In this document: positions 25,797 to 34,926 of the stretch, piece after piece
Layout: every line of letters starts with the position of its first letter
How positions within the stretch are numbered: position 1 is the first letter of the stretch
Notes under the pieces: model-generated
Database searches by the model: none
What the model saw: the letters and a program-made list of their open reading frames with translations, nothing else
What the model was told of the DNA's origin: nothing
Source: an uncultured Sphingorhabdus sp.
GTDB lineage: Bacteria; Pseudomonadota; Alphaproteobacteria; Sphingomonadales; Sphingomonadaceae
NCBI GenBank assembly: GCA_947501885.1
Contig: CANMXN010000001.1
Location: forward strand, 1,922,001-1,986,000
DNA length: 64,000 bases
Reading direction: 5' to 3'
Program-made: the position numbers and the translations under genes

Positions 25797-27305
25797 ATCG
25801 TAGCACTAGTATCGACCGTTGCTTATTTGGGGCTGGAAGCACGCTCGATCGAAGTGCAATGCCAGATTGCACCTGGCTTGCCTGCCTTTATCGTGGTGGG
25901 ACTACCTGATAAAGCGGTAGCCGAGAGCCGTGAACGTGTTCGCGCTGCGTTATCCGCCATTGGCCTATCTTTGCCGCCCAAACGCATTACAGTAAATCTA
26001 TCACCAGCAGATTTGCCCAAAGAAGGCTCGCATTATGATTTGCCTATAGCGTTGGCGCTGCTTGGTGCGATGGGGTTGATTGATGCTGAGATATTGTCGC
26101 AATATTTTGCCGTTGGTGAATTAAGCCTAGATTCGCGGCTAGCACCATCACCAGGTGTCTTGCTCGCGGCATTACATGCATCGTCACATGATATGGGGCT
26201 TATATGTCCCGCGTCACAAGGTAGCGAGGCGGCTTGGGCGGGTGAGATTGATGTATTGGCTGCGCCCGATTTGCTCTCTTTGCTCAATCATCTTAAAGGG
26301 CAATCTTTGCTTAGCGCGCCCAAACCATTATCGGCCGATGCACCCGTTATTGAGGCCGACCTTAAGCAAGTGAAAGGGCAAGAAAGTGCAAAAAGAGCGC
26401 TCGAAATAGCGGCGGCAGGCGGACATAATCTGCTTATGTCGGGGCCGCCAGGTTCGGGTAAGTCGTTAATGGCATCTTGTTTGCCGGGAATATTACCGCC
26501 TTTATCGCCTAGTGAAGCACTTGAAGTTTCGATGGTGGCCTCGGTTGCAGGCACGTTGGAGGGCGGCAAACTTATTCGTTCACGCCCCTTTCGTGCCCCG
26601 CACCACAGCGCATCTATGCCCGCTTTGGTCGGCGGCGGTTTAAAAGTGCGCCCAGGCGAGGTAAGTTTAGCCCATCTTGGGGTGTTATTTTTGGACGAAT
26701 TGCCCGAGTTCCAGCGAGTGGCTTTGGACAGTTTACGCCAACCATTGGAAACAGGTAATGTGAGCGTGGCGCGCGCCAATACGCATGTGACATTTCCTGC
26801 TCACGTGCAATTAATCGCGGCTATGAATCCATGTCGATGCGGTCATTTAGGGGATGCGGCGCTGGCTTGTTCACGTGCGCCGCGATGTGCGGTGGATTAT
26901 CAAGCAAAAATATCGGGGCCTTTGCTGGATAGGATCGATTTACACGTTGAGGTGGAAGCCGTCAGCGCTGCTGATATGATATTGCCGCCGCCTGCTGAAG
27001 GATCGCAGCAAGTTGCTGTTCGTGTTGAGGCTGCGCGTCAAATTCAATGCGATCGTTATCAACATGTTGATGCACGCACTAATGCCGAAATTAGCGGCGA
27101 TGAATTGGAGAAATGGACAAAAACAGATGAAACAGGGCAGGCATTATTAACGCAAGCAGCGGATATGATGCGATTATCAGCACGCGGTTATACGCGAGTG
27201 TTGCGGGTTGCACGAACGATTGCGGACTTATCGAACAGTGAACAAGTGAAGCGCAATCATATTGCCGAAGCTTTATCGTATCGACGGGTGGTTCCGATTA
27301 ACTAA
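25797..27305 (+). CDS. YifB/ComM family Mg-chelatase-like AAA+ ATPase
   Basis: About 502 aa. Domains: N-terminal ChlI-like subunit (1-170), AAA+ with Walker A SGPPGSGKSLMAS and a VLFLDELPEF Walker B, then a C-terminal Mg-chelatase-like part including PCRCGHLGDAALACS and GPLLDRIDLHVEV. ComM relatives are hexameric helicases driving branch migration in natural transformation. The start is odd: the conserved opening VALVSTVAYLGLEAR runs back to an in-frame TGA at 25785 without ATG, GTG or TTG. The only plausible start codons are ATC at 25797 (seven bases after GAGG) or ATT at 25794; the TTG at 25827 would delete conserved sequence. Family firm, start uncertain. Confidence 0.9.
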   Translation: MVALVSTVAYLGLEARSIEVQCQIAPGLPAFIVVGLPDKAVAESRERVRAALSAIGLSLPPKRITVNLSPADLPKEGSHYDLPIALALLGAMGLIDAEILSQYFAVGELSLDSRLAPSPGVLLAALHASSHDMGLICPASQGSEAAWAGEIDVLAAPDLLSLLNHLKGQSLLSAPKPLSADAPVIEADLKQVKGQESAKRALEIAAAGGHNLLMSGPPGSGKSLMASCLPGILPPLSPSEALEVSMVASVAGTLEGGKLIRSRPFRAPHHSASMPALVGGGLKVRPGEVSLAHLGVLFLDELPEFQRVALDSLRQPLETGNVSVARANTHVTFPAHVQLIAAMNPCRCGHLGDAALACSRAPRCAVDYQAKISGPLLDRIDLHVEVEAVSAADMILPPPAEGSQQVAVRVEAARQIQCDRYQHVDARTNAEISGDELEKWTKTDETGQALLTQAADMMRLSARGYTRVLRVARTIADLSNSEQVKRNHIAEALSYRRVVPIN

Positions 27306-27359
27306 GATATTGAATATACTTGATAAACTATTTTTTGCAGAAACTCTCTCTAATAGGGC

Positions 27360-27809
27360 TTACCCCTCGTTTGAAAGGATCAATGTATCGTCTTCGGTCC
27401 GCGTAACGGTTGATTTTCCGATATTGGGCGTGCTTCCTGAAATATGTTTGAACTTGCCTTCTACTCTGCTGCCTTGTTCAATTGTTAAAGTTTCATATTG
27501 AACATCACCAGAAATAATAGCGCTAGTTTCTATGATCAAGTCTCGTGCCTCAATAGAGCCATCAACATGTCCCGCAAGACGGGCATTTTCAGCCACAATC
27601 TTCCCTGTAATCTTGCTATCACTGCCTTGTACAATTGAAGAACAAGCAATGTCGCCTTGCACGGCGCCATCGATATGGATATCGACTTTTGCAGCCAAAT
27701 TGCCAATGATTTCAACATCGGAAGCAATGACAGAAAATGTATGACCAGAACCGCCCATATTATTGCTTTTGGGTGCTTGTGTCGGTGTCGGTTTTGATTT
27801 TGAGAACAT
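27360..27809 (-). CDS. bactofilin
   Basis: 149 aa. A single DUF583/bactofilin beta-helix core (about 25-125) shows the repeating hydrophobic pattern: IGNLAAKVDIHIDGAVQGD, GKIVAENARLAGHVDGSI, SAIISGDVQYETLTIEQGSRVEGKF. Short Pro/Ser/Lys-rich tails flank it. Bactofilins polymerise into membrane-associated filaments that position cell-wall enzymes. Its first 50 bases overlap the 3' end of the upstream M23 peptidase gene in another frame, so the two are tightly coupled, the usual bactofilin/peptidase pairing. Confidence 0.95.
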   Translation of the reverse strand: MFSKSKPTPTQAPKSNNMGGSGHTFSVIASDVEIIGNLAAKVDIHIDGAVQGDIACSSIVQGSDSKITGKIVAENARLAGHVDGSIEARDLIIETSAIISGDVQYETLTIEQGSRVEGKFKHISGSTPNIGKSTVTRTEDDTLILSNEG

Positions 27810-28905
27810 TGGGGTTCGCCTCTAAAAATTTGCGTGGATTAATGGCTCGGCCATTGTGACGAACCTCGAAATGTAAATGTGTTCCAGTGGACCGCCCCGT
27901 ACTACCCATACGACCAATTTGTACGCCGCGCTCAACTTTTTGACCCACATTGGCGTTTAATCTGCTCATATGGGCATAGCGTGTCATAAGGCCGTTGCCA
28001 TGTGTAATTTCGATGGTTCTGCCGTAACCGCCCATCCAGCCAGCTTTTGTAACAGTTCCATTTGCTGCTGCAAGGATAGGTGTACCATAGGATGATTTAA
28101 AATCCAGGCCATTGTGCATAGCGCCGCTGCCTGTGATGGGATCGCGCCGATAACCAAAGGCGCTTGATAATTTATAGGTTGCCGCAGGCATGGCTGATGG
28201 GATTTTTTCTAATCCATCTTCTAAGGCACGCATATATTCAAGAGCGGCTGCCATTTCTGCAAAACGTGGATCATTGCCTATATTATCATCTCCAAAATAG
28301 GGAATGAAGGGGCCGCCTTGCGCATTGCCATTGGCAAATTGCGCAGGACTTAATCCTAATTTGCGAATTTCAGCTTCGGCGCGTTTGGCACGTATTTGGG
28401 CAACTTTCGTAATTTTCTGAGCAAATTTAATTTGACGAGTTTCGATATGTGCTAATGCTTTTGCTTCGGGAGATATAGCGCCGATCTTATTTACCAAAGT
28501 TGCGTCGCCATTATCATTATTTTCGTCTTGAACTTGACGAAGTTCATCTTCGTCAAAATAGCGTTTTGCTGTATCTTCGATAATATCTTGACGTTTGCTG
28601 AGGTCGGTAGCGACTTTATCAATTGAGTCTTTATATGAGGCCACGCGCTCTTCAGCGCTTTGTATTTCTGCTTTTTCTTTTACAAGCGCCATGCGTTCTA
28701 ATGATACGCTATATTGATTGGTGGCCATGAATAATGTGATGGCAACCCATATGAAAATGATTGTAGCAATTATGATAGCGGTTATACGTTGCAATTTTGC
28801 AGAAATTTTTAGAAATTTGACTTGTCCATTAGATCGCATAAAAAACTCGCGATCGATAAACATACCAGCAATACGGTTCTTGAGACCGCTAACCTTGCTA
28901 TTCAT
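27760..28905 (-). CDS. membrane-anchored M23 (LytM-type) peptidase
   Basis: 381 aa. A cytoplasmic N-terminus, one membrane helix at about 42-64 (IIIATIIFIWVAITLFMA), a long periplasmic coiled-coil-like region (about 70-210), then an M23 domain with the zinc residues HNGLDF (HxxxD) and HLHFEVR (HxH). The zinc motifs are intact, so it should cut peptidoglycan peptide cross-links. It overlaps the bactofilin gene by 50 bases. Bactofilin-coupled M23 enzymes shape cells, for example helical or stalked forms; that role is inferred from family knowledge. Confidence 0.94.
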   Translation of the reverse strand: MNSKVSGLKNRIAGMFIDREFFMRSNGQVKFLKISAKLQRITAIIIATIIFIWVAITLFMATNQYSVSLERMALVKEKAEIQSAEERVASYKDSIDKVATDLSKRQDIIEDTAKRYFDEDELRQVQDENNDNGDATLVNKIGAISPEAKALAHIETRQIKFAQKITKVAQIRAKRAEAEIRKLGLSPAQFANGNAQGGPFIPYFGDDNIGNDPRFAEMAAALEYMRALEDGLEKIPSAMPAATYKLSSAFGYRRDPITGSGAMHNGLDFKSSYGTPILAAANGTVTKAGWMGGYGRTIEITHGNGLMTRYAHMSRLNANVGQKVERGVQIGRMGSTGRSTGTHLHFEVRHNGRAINPRKFLEANPNVLKIKTDTDTSTQKQ

Positions 28906-29239
28906 GACACTACCACCCTCAATTTAAATTGGCTCTTATAAACGGCCTTCATTAAAGAAAGTTGAGCTAACAGATGAATCCGATGGGGGCGAATCCGTTA
29001 AAGCAGAGTCAGGGTGAAGCGAGCTTTCAGTAAGATAAGGTGAGCAATTCACCATTTTTAGCGTGTTATACAGTGATAATTTTACAAAATATAACGCGAT
29101 TCGTTCTGTGTTGGATAAGATGTTATGAGCGGTTTTTCTGATAATTTAAACCATTATTATGACAGAAATTATAGATAAAAATATAAAATTATTATAGACA
29201 TGGTCTGAGTCATTATTGGATGTTTGCAGAATATCGGCC
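28906..29239. other. intergenic region, M23 peptidase / proA
   Basis: 334 bases between divergent genes. It contains a direct repeat GAATCCG (two copies within 28976-29000, 15 bases apart) and a short hairpin GGTGA-GCAAT-TCACC near 29040 followed by a few Ts. I see no gene, tRNA or convincing promoter. Confidence 0.4.
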
Positions 29240-30487
29240 ATGGTACATAATATGATAAAAAATATGGCCCAAGAGGCAAAACGAGCGTCACAGCAATTAT
29301 CAATGTTGCCTAGCGATGAAAAAAATCAAATATTACAAGAAATAGCTATGTCTGTTCGGGCTGCAGAAGCGAATATTTTGCAGGCTAATGAAAAAGATAT
29401 GATTGCTGCTAGAAATAGAGGTTTGGACGATGCTTTGCTTGATCGTCTGTGCCTTAACCATAAGCGTATTATTGCTATCGCAGATACTATTGATAGGGTA
29501 GCACAATTGCCTGATCCTGTAGGGCAGATAATTGATGTAAGCTATCCGCCCAATGGTTTAAAGCTATCGCGTGTTCGTATTGCCATTGGTGTTTTGGCTA
29601 TCATCTATGAGAGCCGCCCTAATGTGACAGCAGATGCCGCCGCACTTGCTATCAAATCTGGAAATGCCGCTATCTTGCGCGGTGGAAGTGAAGCTGTGCA
29701 TAGCAATCATGCCATATATGATGCTTTTGTTAAGGCGATATCGAAGAGCAAATTATCGCCAAATATAGTCCAGATTATCCCAAACCAAGATCGTACTTTA
29801 GTGGGGGATATGTTGCGTGCGCAAGGCTTGATTGATATGATTATACCGCGCGGTGGCAAGTCATTGGTACAGCGCGTACAAGATGAAGCAAGGGTTCCTG
29901 TTTTGGCGCATTTAGATGGTATATGTCATATCTATGTTCATGCTAGTGCTAACCCAAAAATGGCGCGTGATATCGTGTTAAATGCGAAGATGCGGCGAAC
30001 GGGAATTTGCGGTGCGATGGAAACTTTGTTGATTGACCAAAATTACCCTGAACCAGCACAACTGATCGGTGCATTAATTGATGCGGGTTGTGAAGTGCGC
30101 TGTGATGATATGATTATGGAGCTTGATAATCGAAGCGTGTCAGCAAGCAATGAAGATTGGGATACAGAATATTTAGATGCCATTGTTTCAGCATGTATAG
30201 TGTCGGATATGGACCATGCTCTGCACCATATTGTGCAGCATAGCTCTGGTCATACAGATGCGATTATTGCCGATGATGAGAAGGCTGCTGAGACATTTTT
30301 GCGCTGTGTCGATAGCGCGATTGTGATGCATAATAGCTCTACTCAATTTGCCGATGGGGGCGAGTTTGGCTTGGGAGCCGAAATCGGCATTGCAACAGGC
30401 CGTCTTCATGCACGCGGTCCCGTTGCGTTGGAAGGTTTAACCACCTATAAATGGATTGCGCGCAGTGATGGGGCGGTTCGAGCATGA
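29240..30487 (+). CDS. proA: gamma-glutamyl phosphate reductase
   Basis: 415 aa from the ATG at 29240; a TTG at 29216 and later ATGs at 29252 and 29264 are alternatives. It makes glutamate-5-semialdehyde in proline synthesis. The aldehyde-dehydrogenase fold shows YESRPNVTADAAALAIKSGNAAILRGG, IPRGGKSLVQRV, the catalytic Cys in RRTGICGAMETLL, and the closing FGLGAEIGIATGRLHARGPVALEGLTTYKW. The length is normal. It heads proA-nadD-rsfS-rlmH-envC-ctpA on the plus strand. Confidence 0.96.
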   Translation: MVHNMIKNMAQEAKRASQQLSMLPSDEKNQILQEIAMSVRAAEANILQANEKDMIAARNRGLDDALLDRLCLNHKRIIAIADTIDRVAQLPDPVGQIIDVSYPPNGLKLSRVRIAIGVLAIIYESRPNVTADAAALAIKSGNAAILRGGSEAVHSNHAIYDAFVKAISKSKLSPNIVQIIPNQDRTLVGDMLRAQGLIDMIIPRGGKSLVQRVQDEARVPVLAHLDGICHIYVHASANPKMARDIVLNAKMRRTGICGAMETLLIDQNYPEPAQLIGALIDAGCEVRCDDMIMELDNRSVSASNEDWDTEYLDAIVSACIVSDMDHALHHIVQHSSGHTDAIIADDEKAAETFLRCVDSAIVMHNSSTQFADGGEFGLGAEIGIATGRLHARGPVALEGLTTYKWIARSDGAVRA

Positions 30488-30509
30488 TCATTACATTGTG
30501 CAGCATCAT

Positions 30510-31139
30510 ATGACATTGACAGGTTTGCTAGGAGGTTCGTTTAACCCAGCGCATGGGGCGCATCGCTCGATTAGCCTCTTTGCAATAGATCGGCTGCAAC
30601 TTGATGATATGTGGTGGCTGGTTTCACCCGGAAACCCATTAAAGTCTGATAAAGACATGGCGCCATTATCGGCTCGATTATTATCGGCGCAGCTTCAAAG
30701 CCACAATAGCCGTATCACGGCCAGCGCTATAGAAAGCAGCTTAAATACTCGCTTTACCGTTGATACATTGCGTAAATTGCAGCGTAAATATCCCAAAAGG
30801 CGTTTTGTTTGGATTATGGGAGCGGATAATTTGGCACAATTCCATCGCTGGCATAAATGGCGCGAAATAGCTAAGATAATGCCCATCGCGGTTATCGAAA
30901 GACCTAGATATAATGATCATGCGCGCTTTGGAAAAGCAATGCATTATTTGCGTCAGTATCGGCGCCCTATTGATCAAAAATGCTCTCTTGCACGGTATAA
31001 AGCACCAGCATTATTATTTTTGCGCTTTCGTCCCGATTATCGTTCGGCTACTAAGATACGATTAGCGAATCCAAATTGGTTCGAACGTTATGATGGGCGC
31101 ATTGCGAAAGACGCATTGACCCATATATTATATGTTTAA
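30510..31139 (+). CDS. nadD: nicotinate-nucleotide adenylyltransferase
   Basis: 209 aa from the ATG at 30510; in-frame ATGs at 30468 and 30456 would overlap proA, and no start has a clear ribosome-binding site. It adenylates NaMN to NaAD in NAD synthesis. The nucleotidyltransferase motif is GLLGGSFNPAHGAH at the N-terminus; WWLVSPGNPLK, WIMGADNLAQFHRWHKWREI and FRPDYRSATKIR are NadD-specific. It lies between proA and rsfS as in most proteobacteria. Confidence 0.95.
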   Translation: MTLTGLLGGSFNPAHGAHRSISLFAIDRLQLDDMWWLVSPGNPLKSDKDMAPLSARLLSAQLQSHNSRITASAIESSLNTRFTVDTLRKLQRKYPKRRFVWIMGADNLAQFHRWHKWREIAKIMPIAVIERPRYNDHARFGKAMHYLRQYRRPIDQKCSLARYKAPALLFLRFRPDYRSATKIRLANPNWFERYDGRIAKDALTHILYV

Positions 31140-31148
31140 GGAAAAATT

Positions 31149-31565
31149 TTGACACAGAATGACATTGCCGCAGAGCAAACAGACAGAAATATCTCGGCAT
31201 CTTCACTATCATCAGAACAATTACACGCTCTTGTGATGAAATCTATCGACGATGATAAAGGGCAAGACATTGTTACCATACCGCTGGCTGGTAAAAGCAG
31301 TATCGCAGATCATATGGTTGTGGCTTCGGGTACATCAAGCCGTCAAGTGGCGGCTATGGCGCAAAAACTGGTTGAACGTGTCAAAAAACAAGGCGGTAGC
31401 TGCCGTATCGAAGGTATGACCAATGCCGATTGGGTGTTGATTGATGCTGGCGATGTTGTTGTGCATCTGTTTCGCCCTGAAGTGCGTAGTTTCTATAATT
31501 TGGAACGGATGTGGGCCTTTGATGAAGAAGCTGACCATATGACAAATCATGGTGAAGTTGAATAA
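31149..31565 (+). CDS. rsfS: ribosomal silencing factor RsfS
   Basis: 138 aa from a TTG start with AAGGA just upstream. It binds L14 and blocks subunit joining when nutrients run short. The core shows DKGQDIVTIPLAGKSSIADHMVVASGTSSRQVAAMAQ, then GMTNADWVLIDAGDVVVHLFRPEVRSFYNLERMW, the RsfS/DUF143 signature. The N-terminal 20 residues are a polar extension. It follows nadD by nine bases, the standard order. Confidence 0.96.
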   Translation: MTQNDIAAEQTDRNISASSLSSEQLHALVMKSIDDDKGQDIVTIPLAGKSSIADHMVVASGTSSRQVAAMAQKLVERVKKQGGSCRIEGMTNADWVLIDAGDVVVHLFRPEVRSFYNLERMWAFDEEADHMTNHGEVE

Positions 31566-31690
31566 TCTTATTGCATTCGCAAATTAAGGAATGTGGGTTT
31601 ATTTTATTGTCATAGATATTAACATACTAGCGATGCCGTAATATTTATATTATATTGCAGATATTAAGGTATGAATATTTTGAGAACGGC

Positions 31691-32113
31691 ATGAAACTTC
31701 ATATTATTGCGCGAGGGAAGATTGGCAATTCGCCTGAAGCGCAATTGGTGGATCGTTATATACAGCGCATAAAATGGCCTAATAATATTACGCAATTGCC
31801 GGATAGTGGGGGCAAAATACCCGCAGTATCTGGTAATATGAAATTGATAATATTGGATGAAAAAGGCACCCTATATTCCTCTGTAGATTTTGCTAAGATA
31901 TTGGGTAGGTGGCGCGATGATGGCGTAAGTGAAGCGCGCTTTATGATTGGCGCTGCTGATGGATTTGATAATGAAGAACGAGAGCGTGCAGACATGCTAT
32001 TGAGTTTTGGGAAAATGACATGGCCGCATATGATGGCGCGCGCAATGCTGGCCGAACAATTATTTCGAGCCACATCGATTTTGTCTAATCACCCCTATCA
32101 TAGGGAAGGGTAA
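31691..32113 (+). CDS. rlmH: RlmH, 23S rRNA pseudouridine-1915 N3-methyltransferase
   Basis: 140 aa from the ATG at 31691, matching the usual N-terminus MKLHIIARGKIG; the frame continues upstream to 31655 without family support. It is a SPOUT-fold SAM methyltransferase acting on Psi1915 of helix 69. The SAM-binding knot includes LDEKGTLYSS, FMIGAADGFDNEE and the C-terminal MTWPHMMARAMLAEQLFRA followed by HPYHREG. It is located 125 bases after rsfS. Confidence 0.96.
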   Translation: MKLHIIARGKIGNSPEAQLVDRYIQRIKWPNNITQLPDSGGKIPAVSGNMKLIILDEKGTLYSSVDFAKILGRWRDDGVSEARFMIGAADGFDNEERERADMLLSFGKMTWPHMMARAMLAEQLFRATSILSNHPYHREG

Positions 32114-32114
32114 G

Positions 32115-33305
32115 ATGCGCTATTGGATACTCTCTCTTAGCATATTAGCTTTTGTGATATTTGTTTCTCATCAGGTTGTTGCGCAAAATACAACGAGGCA
32201 AGTGTCTGAAGAAGTTGCACAACAACAACGCAATTTAGCCGCTGCAAAAGAACGTAACCGTGAGGCATTAGCGCGCAGTAATGCGATACGGTCTCAGGCA
32301 GATTCCGTAAGTCGAGAGGCCGATAGATTTGCCTTAGAAAAACGAGCGGTCAGTGCTGATATTAATGCTGCACAGGCGAATTTGGATGCCGCGCGGGCGC
32401 GTATCGCAATCATTATTAGCCGTCAAAATGTACAGCAAAGATTGTTAGCCCAGCAAACGTCTCCCATTTTGCGGTTAATGGGAGCATTGGAAAATCTTAC
32501 GCGGAGGCCTGCATCATTGATGGTTTTACAACCTCAGAGCCTAGAGGATTATATTCATGTGCGGGCTGTCATGGCATCAGTACAACCTAGAATAGCGCGA
32601 CAAACTGCTAGTTTACGAGGGCAAATTGATTTGCAGCAAAATCTACGTGAACAGCAAAAAATAGCATTGCAATCCTTAGAAAATGCACAATCTGAATTGT
32701 CTGAAAGACAGGAGTCTCTGGCGCAATTAGAAGCGAATAGCCGCAACCAAGCAGGCGCGTTAAACGCTAATGCGGCAGTAGAGTTTGAGCGCGCTATTGC
32801 AGCGGGAGAACGGGCGCGTGATATTGTTGAAAATATTGATAATATTCAAGAGAATGAAGAAGTATTGGCTGCATTATCTGTCTTAAATGGACCTCAGCTT
32901 AAAGAAGGTTTGCCAATCATTGGAACAGGTCAAGACGCAAAACTTGCCTATATATTGCCCAAGTCTGCGCAAATTGTGAGTGGATTTGGTGAGATTAGTA
33001 AAAATGGTTATCGTGAGAGAGGTATTAGCCTCTCTGTACCGCCAAGATCTGCTATTGTTGCGCCTGCGAGCGGGACGGTTAATTATGCTGGGAAATACCG
33101 TAATTTTGGCCATATTGTTATTATCGAACATGGCGGTGGATGGAATAGTCTCATTACCAATATGGCTTCGTTAAATGTCTCTGAAGGGCAGAAAATTGAC
33201 CAAGGTAGCACCATTGGTACCAGCAAGATTAGTGGGAATGAAATATTGATGGAATTACGGCGTAACGGACGGCCCATGGATATTTTGGCGATTGCTACAA
33301 AATAA
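32115..33305 (+). CDS. EnvC-like murein hydrolase activator (degenerate LytM domain)
   Basis: 396 aa, starting one base after the rlmH stop. A signal peptide (about 1-24, ending VVAQ) precedes a long coiled coil (about 30-240) and a C-terminal LytM/M23-type domain (about 280-396). The zinc residues are missing: the HxxxD position reads RGISLSVP and the HxH position reads ILMELRRNG. Loss of these residues is the mark of EnvC/NlpD-type activators, which switch on amidases at division rather than cutting themselves. The role is inferred from that pattern. Confidence 0.9.
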   Translation: MRYWILSLSILAFVIFVSHQVVAQNTTRQVSEEVAQQQRNLAAAKERNREALARSNAIRSQADSVSREADRFALEKRAVSADINAAQANLDAARARIAIIISRQNVQQRLLAQQTSPILRLMGALENLTRRPASLMVLQPQSLEDYIHVRAVMASVQPRIARQTASLRGQIDLQQNLREQQKIALQSLENAQSELSERQESLAQLEANSRNQAGALNANAAVEFERAIAAGERARDIVENIDNIQENEEVLAALSVLNGPQLKEGLPIIGTGQDAKLAYILPKSAQIVSGFGEISKNGYRERGISLSVPPRSAIVAPASGTVNYAGKYRNFGHIVIIEHGGGWNSLITNMASLNVSEGQKIDQGSTIGTSKISGNEILMELRRNGRPMDILAIATK

Positions 33306-33447
33306 CATCAAATATTTCATATTGTTCAGACTAGATTTATGAAAAGCATGGTTAAGATACTTTCACCATTACGGCTAACTATATATGCTGTATATGTAGA
33401 GTGATTCATTTCGCGGAATAAGTGTTACTTAGTGATTGGAAATTGAG

Positions 33448-34833
33448 ATGAGAAAACAAAAAATATTAACCAAAGCAACAGTTCTAGGGTCATTGGCTTT
33501 GGCGTCATTAGGTTCGGTTGCCTTTCTCTCAATGGGTAGCGCTTCATATGTGAATGCACAAGAAAATTCGCGCGAAGACCAATTTCGCAATATGGATGAA
33601 TTTCTCTCTGTTTATCAACGTATTCGTAGCAGCTATGTCGACGAGGTAGATGATAAAAAACTTATTGAAGGTGCTATTCAAGGTATGCTCTCTAGCCTTG
33701 ATCCGCACAGTGGTTTTTTAAACAAAAGTGACTTCCAAAGTTTGCAAACACAAATTGATGGTGAATATGGGGGTCTTGGACTGTCTGTTACGCATGAAGA
33801 CGGTGCAGTAAAGGTGATCGCTCCAACCAAAGATACGCCTGCTGATCGGGCCGGCATGAAAAGCGGTGATTATATCACCCATTTGGATGGGAAATTAATT
33901 GTCGGCGGAACATTGGATGAAGCCATCGAAGAAATGCGCGGTGAGCCTGGAACGGATATTCGTTTAACGGTTGTGCGCCCTGGTCGTGACAAGCCTTTTG
34001 ATGTTACGATTACCCGCGCCATCATTGACTTAAAACCTGTTAATTGGGAAGTAAAAGACGATATTGGGATTATCAATATTACGGCATTTTCTGATCGTAC
34101 GGGAGCTGATGTTGTTGATGCTCTGAAAAGTGTAAAACGCTCTTTGGGCAAAAAGCCTTTGGGCTATATTGTTGATTTACGCTCTAATCCTGGCGGACTT
34201 TTGAATGAAGCAGTTGAAGTGTCTGATGCATTCCTTGAAAAAGGTGAGATTGTATCAGAGCGTGGCCGGAACAAGCGCAATATTGAACGGTGGAATGCGA
34301 CACCAGGCGATTTTGCAGAAGGGCTTCCTGTTATTATTCTTGTAGATGCGGGCAGCGCTTCGGCATCTGAAATTGTGGCAGGTGCATTGCAAGATCATCA
34401 TCGTGCTTTGGTTATGGGCGAACGTAGCTTTGGTAAAGGTAGCGTGCAAAATGTATTGCCGTTGACGCGTGAAACTGGACTACGGTTGACCGTTGCACGT
34501 TATCACCTGCCGTCTGGCCGTTCGGTTCAAGAAGGCGGGATTAACCCCGATATTAAAGTGCCGCAAATATCTGACCCTGATTATGCCAGCCGCTTAAAAA
34601 TACGTGAATCTGATTTGCGTCGTCATTTGGTCAATGAATTAAAAACAGATGATGCCAATTTGGAAAAGGATACGGCTACTGATCCGCGTTTTGACTATAC
34701 AGCTGAACAGTTGAAAGAACTGGGTATTGAAGACTTTCAATTGCATTATGCTATGGATACGCTGCGTCGATTGGGTAGCGGTACTATTGGCCTTGCAAGG
34801 AACAAAACGGCCGTGATTAGCCAAAGAAATTAA
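33448..34833 (+). CDS. S41 family C-terminal processing peptidase (CtpA/Prc)
   Basis: 461 aa from the ATG at 33448 (a TTG at 33436 is unlikely). A signal peptide or anchor ends near YVNAQ (about residue 38). An N-terminal helical cap, a PDZ domain (about 100-190, with DRAGMKSGDYITHLDG) and the Ser/Lys catalytic core follow: VDLRSNPGGLL, then GSASASEIVAGALQDHHRA and GERSFGKGSVQ, holding the catalytic Ser and Lys. It degrades or trims periplasmic proteins, including cell-wall hydrolases in relatives. It sits downstream of envC, as in many alphaproteobacteria. Its last codons lie in a 15-base tandem repeat. Confidence 0.95.
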   Translation: MRKQKILTKATVLGSLALASLGSVAFLSMGSASYVNAQENSREDQFRNMDEFLSVYQRIRSSYVDEVDDKKLIEGAIQGMLSSLDPHSGFLNKSDFQSLQTQIDGEYGGLGLSVTHEDGAVKVIAPTKDTPADRAGMKSGDYITHLDGKLIVGGTLDEAIEEMRGEPGTDIRLTVVRPGRDKPFDVTITRAIIDLKPVNWEVKDDIGIINITAFSDRTGADVVDALKSVKRSLGKKPLGYIVDLRSNPGGLLNEAVEVSDAFLEKGEIVSERGRNKRNIERWNATPGDFAEGLPVIILVDAGSASASEIVAGALQDHHRALVMGERSFGKGSVQNVLPLTRETGLRLTVARYHLPSGRSVQEGGINPDIKVPQISDPDYASRLKIRESDLRRHLVNELKTDDANLEKDTATDPRFDYTAEQLKELGIEDFQLHYAMDTLRRLGSGTIGLARNKTAVISQRN

Positions 34834-34877
34834 GTATAGAGAAATTAAGTATAGAGAAATTAAGTATAGAGAAATTA
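34827..34877 (+). repeat. 15-base tandem repeat at the 3' end of ctpA
   Basis: Three perfect head-to-tail copies of AAATTAAGTATAGAG (34827-34841, 34842-34856, 34857-34871) followed by a partial copy. The first copy includes the ctpA stop codon. It looks like a recent slippage expansion; no function is apparent. Confidence 0.9.
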
Positions 34878-34926
34878 TAATCAGAGGGTCAAATATGGTC
34901 ACTCGAATATATTGGGGAAACGGCCA

